64,000 bases of DNA from Amborella trichopoda (GCF_000471905.2 NW_006494865.1:667185-731184), one strand, 5' to 3'; positions 24,375 through 36,138 are shown, counted from the stretch's first letter. Numbers and translations: made by a program. The notes: generated by a model not told the origin, from the letters alone.

Positions 24375-25720
24375 CAGGACTTGGGGTGTGAAATATAGCC
24401 CTCTGGTTCATGATCCTCGTCAAGAAGGGCCGCAGTTTATCTCCTGAACACTGGTGCTTGTTGTAGGTGCCAGGGAAATAAGCCTCAAGCCACCCGTACA
24501 CATAATGCACATGGAATGGGGTTTTGAAATCCCCAGGAAAAGCACTCCTCCAACGTCAATCCCTCCCTCTTTGCCCTCGTAGGCCTTTCCACGGGAGATG
24601 GCCCCCAAGTCATGGTATATATTGCAATGGATTGGCTGAGTAAGGGCATGTAAGGGCCTGTCCTTTGACCATGTCCATGCCACGTATCGTACCCCTTGAC
24701 GAATGTCGCCTCCCCAACCAAGAAGCACAAATTTGAACAAGAATAGGGCTAGATATGCAGCCAAGCAGACACGATCATCACCGATCTCAAGATGGTATAT
24801 GGGAGGCATCTACTTTGCAACCGCCTTCCCTTTCCCCTTTGGAGTACCCTGACCGCCCTCAGGATAATCCCCGCAAAAGAATTTCACCCATTCTGTACAA
24901 GTGACCCTACCATTGTTAGAGCGGTTGACACTCTACTGGTATGCCTCAAAGATCTTTTGAAGACTTCCCGATAGCTCTTCATCCCCTAAGTTAACACCAC
25001 CAAAGATGACTGGGTTCGGGGTCACGAACTTGTCCTACATGGCCCCGATCATCGGGAGCCCTCCAATAAGTGAAGATCTAGCGAAGAGATTCCCACTTCA
25101 CCATGACCAAGAAGCCAAGTATTGCTTACATGGCTCCATGTCTCCAGCAATACCTTTACTGTATTAGAGCAACGGTCGGAGCATCTACTTGAGCACTGAA
25201 TTGCTGCTAATAGTGAAGCACGCTCAAGAGTGCTTTTATAGGACATCAGTACCTTGGCAGTCCAGGAAGAGTATCCCTTCAGGTACTGGTGCTCCCCTTA
25301 AATCTGGAGGCCTTTTGCTGCCCACCTTAATAGTCCCCTTGCCTGTACCATCCGCTTCCCTAAGGTAGGCAAGTTCTCACCGGAAGCTACGTTCTGATGC
25401 ATATAGTGAAGAAGTGCCATCCCTTCTTCAGTACTGACATTGCCGTCATTTCCCTCCCGTACTTCAAAGCAAACGAGTTTAATAATAAATGTGATGCCAA
25501 GAGGCCACTCTGGTTCGCACACCGACTGGGTCAGCCAAATGGGTTCACCCCTTGATAAAACTTTACTTTTAAAATCATGGGCGCCGATTTCTCCTTCCCT
25601 TGGAAGCCTCTTCTCATTAGAGACTTGGTAAGAAGAACCATCCATTATAAAGCGACTTAGTGGTTCACTCTCAAAAATTGCTATGGCACAGGAGCAGTGT
25701 CGGTTGAGTTTGTCAAACAC
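24375..25720 (-). pseudogene. antisense plant mobile domain protein, N-terminal part (copy 2)
   Basis: Open stretches 25298-25720, 25049-25246 and 24420-24809 in different frames. Order: RGEPIWLTQ, MALLHYMHQ..LPTLGKRMV, RASLLAAIQCSSRCSDRCSN, LLETWSHVSNTWLLGHGE, GISSLDLHLLEGSR, LALFLFKFVLLG, QPIHCNIYHDLGAISRGKAY, and MHYVYGWLEAYFPGTY in yet another frame at 24400-24510. This is the PMD layout of 1721-3130. Similarity stops at about 24375, where pararetroviral sequence begins; the acidic and coiled-coil half is lost. Confidence 0.75.
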
Positions 25721-25965
25721 TCACCGCCGATTGAGCTTCTCAATGCCCAGTGTCGGTTGAGTGCCAACAACTAGTGCCGATTGAGTCTTTTAGCACTTAG
25801 CGCTGGGTGGGTATTAAACACTCAACGCCGGTTGAGCCTCTCAACGTCCAGCGCCGGTTGAGCGACACCGACTAGCACCGGTTGAGTCTTTCCAGCACTC
25901 AGCGCCAGTTGTGATTGCCAACACCCAGAGCCAGTTGAGATTTTCAAAGGCCAGCATCAGCTATG
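25715..25965. repeat. CGCCGGTTGAG array, proximal to antisense promoter (copy 2)
   Basis: Units such as cactcaacgccggttgagcc repeat about ten times at 20-35 base spacing. Several contain the perfect inverted repeat CTCAAC / GTTGAG around GCCG. Variation is mainly CG to TG or CA. Confidence 0.7.
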
Positions 25966-26689
25966 AGCAAATTTCTCAAACGTGCCACCAATCCTAGTCG
26001 GGACACCTCGAACTCAGTTGCGCCGACTGACAACTGTGGCCACGTCCTTCGGCACCGCCTGACACACGAGCGAAGGCTAACTGTCACCACATATTCCATG
26101 ACCGTACACTTCCTACGACGGTTCACCTCCTGCAATCATACGGCACACCTCCTGTGCGCATTCGTCTCCCGTCGAAACTTCTGCTATACGGCCGGAAACC
26201 TACCTAAAAACTTTCCTGCCAGTGTTTTTACCCCTGAGCGTCACCAAAACCTCATCAAAAACTCCTCCAAACTTCTTCTAAAACCTCTGCAACACCACGA
26301 ACAATCTCGACAAGTTACCGTAACCTCCGGGAAATTCCTTAAAAGTCCCTGAAAAACCATCAAGACGTGTGAAAATGCTCACTGCTGCAACTCTCGCCTT
26401 TTCTTCTAGAAAAAATTACAGCCGGAACCTCTTCCATTTCTTGAAAAGATCCCTGAAGAGCTCTCCTTTCCCCGTTGCTTTCTCTGCAACCTTACCGAAT
26501 TCTCGGCGAAGTCTGTTCGCCGAAGGTCTTCTTTGTCAAACCGTCAGAATGCTGTTGTTTGCCAAAGAACCTTTGCTTCAAAAACTTCTATTGAAGTCTT
26601 ACTGCCCGCCAGAACATCAACTAACCACCCTCTCCTCACTGTTAAAGAAATATGTTGCTTAAGTTCTTTTTTACCCTTGGTGAAAAATG

Positions 26690-26725
26690 CGGGAAAATGG
26701 GATTTTACCCGCTTATATAGACTAC
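26690..26725 (-). promoter_or_regulatory. antisense promoter with TATA box (copy 2)
   Basis: Minus strand TATATAAG at 26712-26719, then CGGGTAAAATCCCATTTT. The same box occurs at 62990-62997 (minus) and 44090-44097 (plus). It lies about 1 kb upstream of the antisense reading frame and points toward it. The intervening sequence (26000-26690) is non-coding and could be a leader. Confidence 0.65.
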
Positions 26726-26839
26726 ACTGCCCTTAAATACCCCTCACAAACTGAGAATTTCAATCATGTATAAGGGAGGCTAAGCGACGATGAGCTGGGT
26801 CAGGCTTTGACTCTAGGCCCAAGGTAACTCTCATTGATC

Positions 26840-27140
26840 AAAGACTTAGCGTCGGGTGAATTCAAAACAACCCTAGCACCGGGTGGAATCCAAACAACCC
26901 AGTGCCGGTTGACTTAGCGTTGAGTGAATTCCAAACAATCGTAGCGTCGGTTGACTTAGCATCGAGTGAATTCCCAACAACCCTAGCACCGGTAGTCCTG
27001 TGCCAGGTGATTTTCAAACAAATCCTAGCGCCGGTTGACTAGCGTCGATTGAGTTAGTGCTTGTAGTGTTCAAACAATGTAACGACTCGTGGCAGCTGAG
27101 TTTTTAACTACCCAACGTCGGTTGCGTTTTTAGAGCTCTA
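26840..27140. repeat. AGCGCCGGTTGAC array, distal to antisense promoter (copy 2)
   Basis: Units like ctagcgccggttgacttagc repeat irregularly about twelve times with loss of CG in many. It lies on the other side of the TATA box from 25715-25965. Confidence 0.65.
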
Positions 27141-27370
27141 CGCCGGTTGGACATTCATAAGAAACCATGGTCGCTATGCCTGGTGCCAGCGGTATTACAA
27201 ACAACCTATTGTCACCTACTCCAGGCTGAAGCTGTGTATGTCCTACCACTATCCCTAGTGGAGTTGCATGCAAGCCATCCCTACTGGACTTGTACACGGG
27301 CCGTTGCGCCCAAATCGTGACCTCCCTAATGGAGTCAAGAGCTGTTTCACCCATAGGAGTCACACCCATA

Positions 27371-27427
27371 GTGTGACTCCCCAGTAGAAGTCACACCCAT
27401 AGTGTGACTCCCCAGTAGGAGTCACAC
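27371..27427. repeat. two tandem hairpins with GTGTGACT/AGTCACAC arms
   Basis: First arms 27371-27378 and 27389-27396; second arms GTGTGACTC 27402-27410 and GAGTCACAC 27419-27427 with loop cccagtag. The unit is about 31 bases. A partial relative (ccagtaggagtcacat) is at about 5599. Confidence 0.75.
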
Positions 27428-27724
27428 CCATACTGTAGCCCATTATCTCCAGTGGAGAAAAGATCATTCCTACCTCTTCAATATCTAGTGGGTCTCTTTC
27501 ACACTAAGCTACCTCATCCTCAGGAAGTCAGTCTCATCTTTCACCCCAGAGAGTATGCTTACCCCCTTAAAAACCCTAGCGAAGTCCACTTTTGTTGGTC
27601 ATCCTTCTTCAGGTCGCAATTTCCATCTGAGCCCTCAGTTTGTGAATTGTCTTAGCCATTTTATCCCTAAGGAGTCAGATTACCGTCACAGACCTATTCC
27701 TTATAGAGCTCAATCTACTTGGCG

Positions 27725-28795
27725 ACCCACACCGTGGTCTAGATGCACGACCTCCAAACTATATGACCTTAAAAATGTCGCGTCTAGTTATAGTTTTATG
27801 ACTTTAAACTGCATAACCATGGTCCTGCTATATGACCTTAAACCATAGTGCACATCCTAACCGCATGACGATAAAAGGCTCAGAACCATGGTCCAAACTA
27901 TATGACCTTAAACTGTAGCGGAGGTCTAGTTGCATGACCTTAAACTACATGGTCCTAGTTGTATGATTTTAAACTGCATAACCATGGCCCAGCTGTATGA
28001 CCTTAAACCATAGTACACGTCCTAGCTGCATGATGATAAAAGGCTCAGCACCATGGTCTGAACTATATGACCTTAAATTGTAGCGGAGGTCTAGTTGCAC
28101 GACCTTAAACTACATGGTCCTAGTTGTTTGACTTTAAATAGCATAACCACGGTCTAGCTTTATGACCTCAAAGCATAGTGCACGTCCTGCTGGCATGACT
28201 ATAAAACTGCTTCAGACATGTCTAGGAGGTATGACCATAAACTTACCCCACATATGCGCACATGCCCTTACGTGCATTTTCACGCATGCCTTCCCTAACC
28301 TACCTATTAGTGTGCGTGTGCCACCTTCATTACCTCTCCACTGAGTTCATTCACTTCATCACCATTCCTCATTCCCTATTGAGTCTCACCCGCGCTCACA
28401 AAATGGCGAACCATCCTGCCATATATATTCGTTGTAAGTTAGTGGGTCACCATCGTCCACTCACATTTCGTACATCATCCATCTCGCATAGGTAGCCTAA
28501 TGCCATTTCTCTGAGTGAGTCAAACCACCACCATACTCACTCCATGGCCTCCATAGACTACCATTCTTCATCACCACGGTCCCAGTTGTATGATTTTAAA
28601 CTACATAACCATGGTCCAAACTATATAACCTTAAAACTCTAACAGAGGTCTAGTTGCACAACCTTAAACTGCACGGTCGTAGTTGTATGACTTTAAACTG
28701 CATAACCATGGCCCAGCTATATGACCTTAAAACCATAGTACACGTCCTAACCACATGACATTAAATTATTTTGCACAGGTGCCGAAGGCATGACC
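27725..28795. repeat. tandem repeat with tgaccttaaactg core (copy 2)
   Basis: Same short subunits as 4975-6540 (catgaccttaaactgcat, tggtccaaactatatgacc, ggaggtctagttgcacgacc), with a larger period of about 170-185 bases and an interruption at about 28230-28560. Same position between antisense promoter and 3' LTR. Confidence 0.75.
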
Positions 28796-29179
28796 TTAAA
28801 CATGCCTTCAAAAAAAAAGAAAAACAAGACGAAATAACGGGCATGGTGTATACCTGAACATGGGAACACCATGAGTAAAAACGACAGATGGGCATGACCA
28901 CGAAACCATGAGAAAAAGAGTTCCATGAATATAAAACTAAGCACAGTGAAAACCCAAAAAGGCATCGTGAGTAAAAATGGAAAAAGGGAAGACATGGCCA
29001 TGGGCAAAAGAAGCCTAATAAAAAGGACAATTGGTGAAAATCGTCTTAAAGGCACCATTTCCCCAGTTCAAGTGGAAACTCGCAAAGGGCACTCAGAGCG
29101 ATAAAATCAGCTTGACGCAACATTCGATTCCACAAGCGGCTTCAGCTAGAACTCCCTTCATCATCAAGACATCCAGCAG

Positions 29180-29780
29180 GGTGTAGACGTTAAAATCACC
29201 CTCATCTTCCCTTCTTCGGTCTTGGGTGAACAGGTAGCCCAGTCGACATCCTTCTTCGGTCCTAGGTGAATAGGTAGCCCAGAAGACATCCTTCTTCGAT
29301 CCTGAGTGAATAGATAGCCCAGTCGACATCCTTCATCCATCGTGGGTGAACAAAGTAGCCCAGTTGACATCCTTCTTTAGTCTTGGGTAACAACCTTCCT
29401 AGTCAACATCCTACTTCAAAAGCTGGGTAACGACCTGCCCAGTCATCATCCCTTCTTCAGTCTTGGGTAACAACCTGCCTAGTCAACATCCTACTTCAAA
29501 AGCTGGGTAATGACCTGCCCAGTCATCATTCCTTCTTCAAAGCTGAGCAACAACCTGCCCAGTCAACATCCTTCTCCAAAGCTAGGTAACGACCTGCTCA
29601 GTCATCATTCCTTCTTCAAAGCTGGGTAACCACCTGACCAGTGATCATTCCTTCTTCAAAGCTAGGTAACGACCTGCCCAGTCATCATTCCTTCTTCAAA
29701 GCTGGGTAATAACCTGCCTAGTCAACATCCTTCTTCCAAGCAGGGTAACAACCTGCCCAGTTACCCTCTCTTTTTCTTAA
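29180..29780 (+). repeat. about 15 tandem copies of a 40-bp unit
   Basis: Unit approximates ccttcttcaaagctgggtaa plus cgacctgcccagtcatcatt. Periods measured at 29521-29640 are 39-41 bases. The first few units carry a variant (cggtcttgggtgaacaggta). Short reading frames within it are artefacts of the repetition. Confidence 0.85.
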
Positions 29781-30189
29781 GGAGCCTGTTCCCCATGCAT
29801 GAAATGTGCATGCCTTCTTCTTATCTTATGGACCTTCTCCCCTGGATGAAACGTGCATGTCTCTCTCCATAAGGCTAGGTGACAAAGTAGCCTAGTCATC
29901 ATCCTTCCAAGGCAGGAAGCTGACAAAGCCAGGGTAGAACCTACCAGAGACGTCAGCCCGCTTAGCCGGCACGACCAGACCTTGGGGATGGGCTAATAGA
30001 ACCTGCCCCCGACTAGACTCGATAGACGAGACCCATAGTGGTACTTTAAACATCAAAAGAAAACCTGGTGTAGCAGCAAACAACACCGCAAATTTGTCTC
30101 ATCTCCCCCTAAAGTCTCCACAGACGGATGTGTGAACAATGCATCCCTATGTCTGAGCGGCCTAATTACACCATTATGTTAATCTCCTC
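29781..30189 (+). other. non-coding 3' internal region before LTR (copy 2)
   Basis: Shares blocks with 7430-7900 (cctgccagagac / ctaccagagacgtcag, gcccccgactagac, 'aaagaaaacctggtgtagca'). No gene seen. Confidence 0.5.
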
Positions 30190-33025
30190 GGTGTTCACGT
30201 GGCTCTGTGGCTAGGAAGGAAAAAAGTAAAAGGCGAAGGAAATTTTTCAAATGATTGTCCTTCTCGCTTCTCTTGAAGCACAACATTCGGCTTAATCAAA
30301 CACTCCAGGACAAAGATATGAGCAAAACATTGAAATAGGAGGGGCCACACAAACTATTTCCGTGTGGCCTCACTCTACAAAACACCATTAAAGGTGGTTG
30401 TTTTCATAGCTACTAGCAGCCACTTTCGGGGCCCATATCTCACCCTATTCGAGTTGGATCACTCTCAAATTTTGTAAGCGTGTTCATCTTGTTGAGACGA
30501 ACGTTTTGATATGTGGTATGCCTCGTGACATTATCTGAGTAGGGAGAAAAGTTAGAGAAAAGTTGCCAATCTGTGAAGAAGTTGTAGAAAATGCAACAAC
30601 GACACGACTCGCTCGATGGACAAAATCATGACGCTCACGCAATGGATCGATGCGAAACCACTTTCATTGTGTGTCTAAGGTCCAGGACTATCATCGGATT
30701 GAACGTCATACATGATGGATAATCATATTTCATGGACGAAGCCAAAGAAGTAACTGAAATTCTGGCCGCTGGATTCTAGATTCCATCAAAAACTTAAAAG
30801 TTAAGAAATTTTCGTTCGGGCATTAAATCACATTCCGTTTGTTTCCATGCGATTGTGAAGGAGTTCTTAGTGCACTATGATGAAGAAATCATAGAAAAAA
30901 ATTAAGGAATGAACACACTATCTATTCAAAGTTTCTAGATCTACTCAAACTTCAAGTCACATGGTTGTGCACCGAAAACACGATCCATCGCTTGAAGTTG
31001 GTATCAAATCGATAGTCATGCTGAGCCCTACAAGAAAACAATCATCTTGAGAATAATTGAGCATAAAAATTACCCCGGATCAGACATGCAAGATCACGCA
31101 AGTTCTAGATCAGCAACAGGGACTGTTTTGAAATTCAACACATTGTTAGGCACGGGGTAAAACAGTCATTTTGCACCCCATTTTTTTAATTTTCTATAAT
31201 TCAATTAAATTTTAATTATCATCAATTTAGTTAGTTTTTGGGCAAACACTGATGTTTTAGCCCAATTCTATACAAACATGTAAAGCTAAATTGTAACGAC
31301 CCCTCGATTCATTCTTGGATCATTCAATAGAAATTTCCATTCTTGCTTGAGCTTGTGAGTACGTCTTGGAGAGCGGGAGAGGAGAGAGAAGAAAGGGTCG
31401 ATACCCTTCGGGCAGGTAAATTTCTCCTTCTCCCCTCTTTCTCTCTCCTCCTCTTTTCTCTCTCATTTCTCTCTTTCTCTCTCCTCTTTTCTACTTTCTC
31501 CCTTATCTCTCTCACTTCTTTTCTATTTTTTTTCCTCTCTCCTCTCTTCTTCTCAGTGCCGGCTAGGTCTTGTCATCTCTATCTCTTTCTTTCTCCTCTC
31601 CCTCATGTCTCTCTTTTGACAGTCGACGAAGCTCAACATCTATTGGATTTCTCTCACCTCTTCTGTCAATCGGCAAAGCCTACTGCCGACTGAATTTCTC
31701 TCTCTTCTTCTTTCATCCACAACGTCAGGTGAATTTCTCTCTCTTCTTCTTTCATCCCCAGCATCGGGTGAATTTCTCTCTCTTCTCTCTTATCATAATC
31801 GGTGAATTCCAGTGCCGGTTGGATTTCTCTCACCTCTTCTGTTAATCGGTGAAGCTTAGTATCGACTAGATTTCTCTCTCCTCTTCTAAAGCAATCGACA
31901 AAGCCTCTATGCCGGTTGAATTTCTCTCTCTTTTTCTTTCATTCTCAATGTCAGGTGTATTTCTCTCTCTTCTCTCTTTTCATAGTCGACAAAGCCTAAT
32001 GCTGGTTGGATTTCTCTCTCCTCTCTTGTCACAGTTGGCGAGGCCTAACGCTGGTTGGATTTGTCTTTCTTCTGTTGCAGTCAGTGAAGCCTAATGTTGA
32101 CTCGATCTCTCTCCCTTGCTTCTCTCCCATTGCAACCGATGCAAGTCTAGCGCCGGTTGGTTCTCTTCCTCATCTTTCGACAAGCGGTGAAGCCTAACAT
32201 CTACTGCATCCTCTCTCTCTTCTCTTTTGAAACAGTTGGCAATGTCTAACGTCGACTGCGTCTTCCTTCCCTCTCTCTTTTATCTTCTCGTCTCTTCTCC
32301 CTCCTTCTGCCTGTTCCCTTCTTCTCTTACTTCATTCTTTCCCCTATAACCACCACTTTGCTATTCTTTCGTTAGGCTAAGAGGGATTGAGGTTAGCCTC
32401 TCATGGAAGTATGGAAGTATGGAAGTCCTATCGTCTAGCCATAATATTGCAATGCCAGGGTTACTTGGCTTGCTTTATTGCCACGACAGACTGACCATTA
32501 TGCTTAACTAGTAGTTATTGGTAGTGATGTCTAGTAGGGATCCCATAAGCCAGTTTTAGTATCGAGCCCGTTTTACTACCACATCAGGACAATTATTCGC
32601 CAGCGTGATCCTCTCGCTCAATCGAACTCTTCTCTACCATGTCTTTCTTCTCTTCTTCTTTTTGAATGCGCATGCTTGTGTATGTTCATCAAAGAGGAAA
32701 AAGGTGAGGTCTGACCCACCTATCTTACAACCTTTGCCATATATGTGTGTGAATGCAAAAGACAAGAAGAATATGAGCCAAGGGAGTTGATTTTGATCCA
32801 GTTTCATTACTGGGGGGGCTTTTTTCGTGATCTAAGAGGGCATCCAGGTGAGCCAGCCCGAGTAAATCTCAAAGCCACCTTAAAATTCCTCTCTCACCAG
32901 TTGGTAACACCTGCTCCTATTCTTGAACGAGGCTCCAGAGAGAGCTATCTCAAAAATGTCCTAGGTCTTCCCTCGAAACCCTAGACGTGCCAGGATCTGG
33001 AGGGCGAGATCGAGGACCCTAACCA
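30190..33025 (+). repeat. LTR of Tat-lineage family (copy 2, start approximate)
   Basis: Matches 7927-10429 from about 30300 onward: 'cgttttgatatgtggtatgc', ctcgtgacattatc near 30510, 'gggactgttttgaaattc' near 31120, a TAACGACCC block near 31290, AATAGA in place of the poly(A) signal near 31328, a long pyrimidine-rich U5 (31420-32300) and the shared terminal block, ending CTAACCA at 33025. U5 holds repeated words (tgccggttggatttctctc) between 31600 and 32250. The exact left end is uncertain because the first ~100 bases differ from the other LTRs. Confidence 0.65.
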
Positions 33026-33040
33026 TCGCCTAGCCCAGAT

Positions 33041-33125
33041 TGGGCGACACTAGGCGTGTCACTCAGACTTGGGCAACACTGGCCATGTCACCCAGGGGGA
33101 CACTAGCTCTATCGCCCAACTTAGA
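33041..33125. repeat. GGGCGACAC inverted-repeat cluster, left of the PMD frame
   Basis: Three imperfect units at 33040-33120 (gggcgacactaggcgtgtca and relatives). They begin just after the LTR end at 33025 and share their words with clusters at 34282-34610 and 36450-36620. Confidence 0.65.
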
Positions 33126-33239
33126 ACCTCCCGGATCCAGCACGACTTTTTCCAATAAATTCTTACGTTAAAACATGAACTCTAGAGCCCAAAAACCAGA
33201 CAAAATATTAAGTTTCAGGGGAAAAATAAAATAAAATTA

Positions 33240-34032
33240 TGTTAAAAAATATACCTACAAAATCAGGACACTGCGCTCAATAAATCGGTCACCTTGCGTG
33301 ACCTGGTAGTGAAGACCTTGGTATATGCCCGCCAGTACGGTCAGAACAATGGTGTAACCTGCTCATTCCCAGAAGGCATGGACTAAGGCAAGAAGGGAAC
33401 TGTGAACCATCTTACGACCACTCAAAAAGAGAATGGAGCCCAACATCACAAAAAGAAAAATACTGATCCGTTCGGCAGCTAGAGATTGCTCTCGATTTTT
33501 GACCAGCAAGTCCATATCAACCCACTGATCATGTGAAGAATAAGCAGCCCCCAACAGTTGCACACACATGACAGAATGGTCATTAGTGGTAGTGGAGGGT
33601 TGATATGCAATTCCGACAAAGTTCAGGATAGAAATTCTGGCAACGTCCTTCAAAGTTGGTGTTGTCTTGCCTGTAGGAAGAAAGAAAGTGTTCATCTGAT
33701 AGTTAAACCTCTTAGCAAGAGCCTCAAGGAGTGGAAAGTTCACATGGGAAGAGGCCATGTTCAAGATGCCTATGATCGAAATTGAAGCTAGAAGGGCCAT
33801 GAGCTTGGGCCACTGCCGTGCGAAAAGAAACCAATCTCAGAACCAAGGTCCGATGATAGGAAATCCATTGACACATCGAGGAACTTCACCCAATCGAAGG
33901 CCCTATGAGATATGAGAGGGCAGACCTTCAGGTATGAAAAAGGGGGGAATTCTCCTCCTCTCTTCCGTTGACAACCCGCTTGAAAACCCTCCCCTTGCCC
34001 TTAGAGATCACATTGTCCTTCTTTGGAGCCAT
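33240..34032 (-). pseudogene. plant mobile domain protein of a second subfamily (copy 3)
   Basis: ATG at 34032 begins MAPKKDNVISKGKGRVFKRV, a basic N-terminus. After frame changes the stretch 33363-33800 reads FPLLEALAKRFNYQMNTFFL, PTGKTTPTLKDVARISILNF and GIAYQPST. This is the classic PMD block (W/F..NTF.LP.GE.T.TL.DV). A stop at 33363 is followed in frame by AGYTIVLTVLAGIYQGL, another PMD block. The protein is clearly different from copies 1 and 2. The 3' part is missing beyond about 33240. Confidence 0.75.
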
Positions 34033-34159
34033 GAAAGCATAGGGATGGGAGCAATAAAATCCTGTGAAAACAGAGGGAAGATGATGAAGAAGGGAGAGGA
34101 TGAAGGTGAGAGGAGGAAAATTGAGTTTGAAATATGCGAGAAGAGTGCGAGGGAGATGA

Positions 34160-34167
34160 TTTTTATA
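34160..34167 (-). promoter_or_regulatory. TATA box upstream of PMD copy 3
   Basis: TATAAAAA on the minus strand, 128 bases upstream of the ATG at 34032. The leader between them is pyrimidine-rich and contains a splice-acceptor-like gttttcacag shortly before the start codon. Confidence 0.5.
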
Positions 34168-34281
34168 GAAAAAACCCGACCCAAAACGTGTCCTATAGTT
34201 ATCCACTTCGGCAAACAGCGGGTTTAGATAATCATAAAACCATGAAAAATAAAAAAAAAAAATTTTACGGGTTAGAGGTCT

Positions 34282-34610
34282 GGGCGACACTCCCTGTGTC
34301 GCCCAATTCCGTACTCAGACTTGGGCGACACTGCTCGTGTTGCCCACATATTTTTTTTAAAAAAACCCCTTTCAATCCATAAAATTTTCCAATAACAAAA
34401 ATAAATTTTTTTTATGGGGTATACTGCCTGTGTCTCCCAATCTGTGAGGGTGACATGAGGCATGTCGCCCATACATTTTTGCCAAAATTTTTAGTTTTAC
34501 GTTTTCTTGCAAAATACACTAAATAAAAAAAAGAAAAAAAATAGTTTTTTTAAGGTGGGCGACACCAGCCGTGTTGCCCAAACCTTGGCGACACGGCTAG
34601 TGTTGCCCAA
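34282..34610. repeat. GGGCGACAC inverted-repeat cluster
   Basis: At 34282-34304 the arms GGGCGACAC and GTGTCGCCC are perfect 9-base complements around a 5-base loop. Imperfect relatives lie at about 34323-34347, 34425-34470, 34556-34580 and 34584-34608. Confidence 0.8.
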
Positions 34611-34729
34611 AACCTTTTCGCATAAACTTTCCCCACTCAAGTTTTGGGGACTTCCAAGGATCAAACATGATTTGTCATGGTTTTTTATGATCATTTTCAA
34701 ACATTTTTATTAACTTTTAAAATAAAACG

Positions 34730-35460
34730 CTCCTTGGTGGCATGAGCCTAAACTGCCAACCAATTTTCCAGAAAAATTCAAAAACAATTCGTAAAAATAA
34801 AAACTCTCCGCTTTGGCATGAGCTTAAACTACCAACCATGTTTCCAAAATTTCAAAAATACAAAAAAAAAAAAACAAAAAAGAAAAAGAAAAAGGGAGAA
34901 CACTCCTCGATGACATGAGCCTAAACTGTCAACTAAAGTCCGATCCAGGGCACAACCACCCTGTTTCAATGAAAAACGTCAAACTCATGCAACATTAAAG
35001 AGCCGAGACAAAAAAAACCGTCAAACTCGTGCAACGTTAAACAATCGAGACAGGAAAAACATCAAACTCGTAAGATGTTAAAAAGTCGAGATATGTAACA
35101 TCTAGCCCCGTATGACATAAAATATCAGATGTGTTCAGGGTACGACCACCCTGTTCAATGTTTTCAGGGCATAACCACTCTGTTCAAATGTCTAGCCCCG
35201 TATGATGCTAAAGGTTGGGTATATCCAGTTCAACGTAAAACTCGTGTGATGTAAAAGAGACGAGACATGTAACGTCTAGCCCCATATGACGTAAAATGTC
35301 GGATGTGTTCAGGGCACAACCACCCTGTTCAATGTTGTTTTGGGCACAACTACCCCGTTCAATGTGTTCAAGGCACAACCCCCTTGTTCAAACGCCCATC
35401 CCCATATGACGTAAATGGGTCGGGTGTATGGTCCACCGATGCATGACGCTAAACTTCTTA
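34730..35460. repeat. degenerate tandem repeats with catgagcctaaactg and tagccccgtatgacg cores
   Basis: Two kinds of short unit alternate: 'catgagcctaaactgccaac' (34740-34935) and 'cgtgcaacgttaaacaatcg' / 'tctagccccgtatgacgtaa' / ttcagggcacaaccaccctg (34970-35420). Position and wording parallel the tgaccttaaactg arrays of copies 1 and 2. Confidence 0.65.
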
Positions 35461-36125
35461 GTGGGCTCTATGGTTGCAGGAGTTAAAACTGCTAACCAAC
35501 CTTGTTTTCAGAATATCTTCCTCTTTTCAAAATGTTCACTATATGTATTGTGCTTTAAAAAACTTTAATTTCTTTGTTAAATCGTAGCATGTCCCTGCTC
35601 AGAACTCTATTTCAATTCTCCCCCTACTTTCAAAATTTCTAAAACATTTTCTAAAATGAAGGAGCTTGGACACTCGTATATGATGAATACTGCATCGCCG
35701 CGTTTACCGCATTGCTACCTCGTCTCTCTCTTCAGATTTAGCCAAACAAGTCTCCTTCTATAAAAGGCCTTTTCCTATAGATAGCCTTAGGAAACCCTAA
35801 GGAGATCAAAGAAAATGTTAGGGATAAAACTCCAAAACCCCTGAAGTTAAGTGGCATGGCCAAAAAATCCAACTCGAGTTTCAAGCTTGTGTAACTCACC
35901 GACAACGCCGAAAACCCTAGGAAGAAAAATGCCCTAGGTAGGTGAGTTCGGTGAGCACAATGACTTGGAAGGATAGCTGGTGTGCCCTCTGACCACGTGA
36001 CACGTTAGGACAAAATTTAAAATGTCTACTTTATCTTAGACATTTGCCTGCCCCTTGAAGGACAGGGAACGCCAAAGTGTCTACCTCTTTGTCACTCGCC
36101 TATTCCTCTAAGGACAAGGAGTGCT
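35461..36125. other. non-coding 3' internal region (copy 3)
   Basis: No gene found. Contains two related phrases near 36045-36130 (acatttgcctgccccttgaa / ctctttgtcactcgcctatt) before the polypurine tract. Confidence 0.4.
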
Positions 36126-36138
36126 AAAGAGGGGCAAC
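36126..36138 (+). promoter_or_regulatory. polypurine tract
   Basis: AAAGAGGGGCAAC directly before the LTR start TGTAGACACCCC. It resembles the purine-rich tract expected before a 3' LTR. Confidence 0.75.

Noticed and set aside
29093..29370. Repeat proteins with GYLFTQDRR / WATYSPRTEE words
   Set aside because: Artefact of the 40-base tandem array read in two frames.
31343..31845. Open frames of 91-116 residues rich in Ser/Leu/Phe (also 37242-37526, 21913-22311, 53921-54121)
   Set aside because: They lie in the pyrimidine- or purine-rich U5 tracts of LTRs, where biased composition keeps frames open on both strands. No domain.
33558..33785. 75-residue + strand frame
   Set aside because: Shadow of PMD copy 3 on the minus strand.
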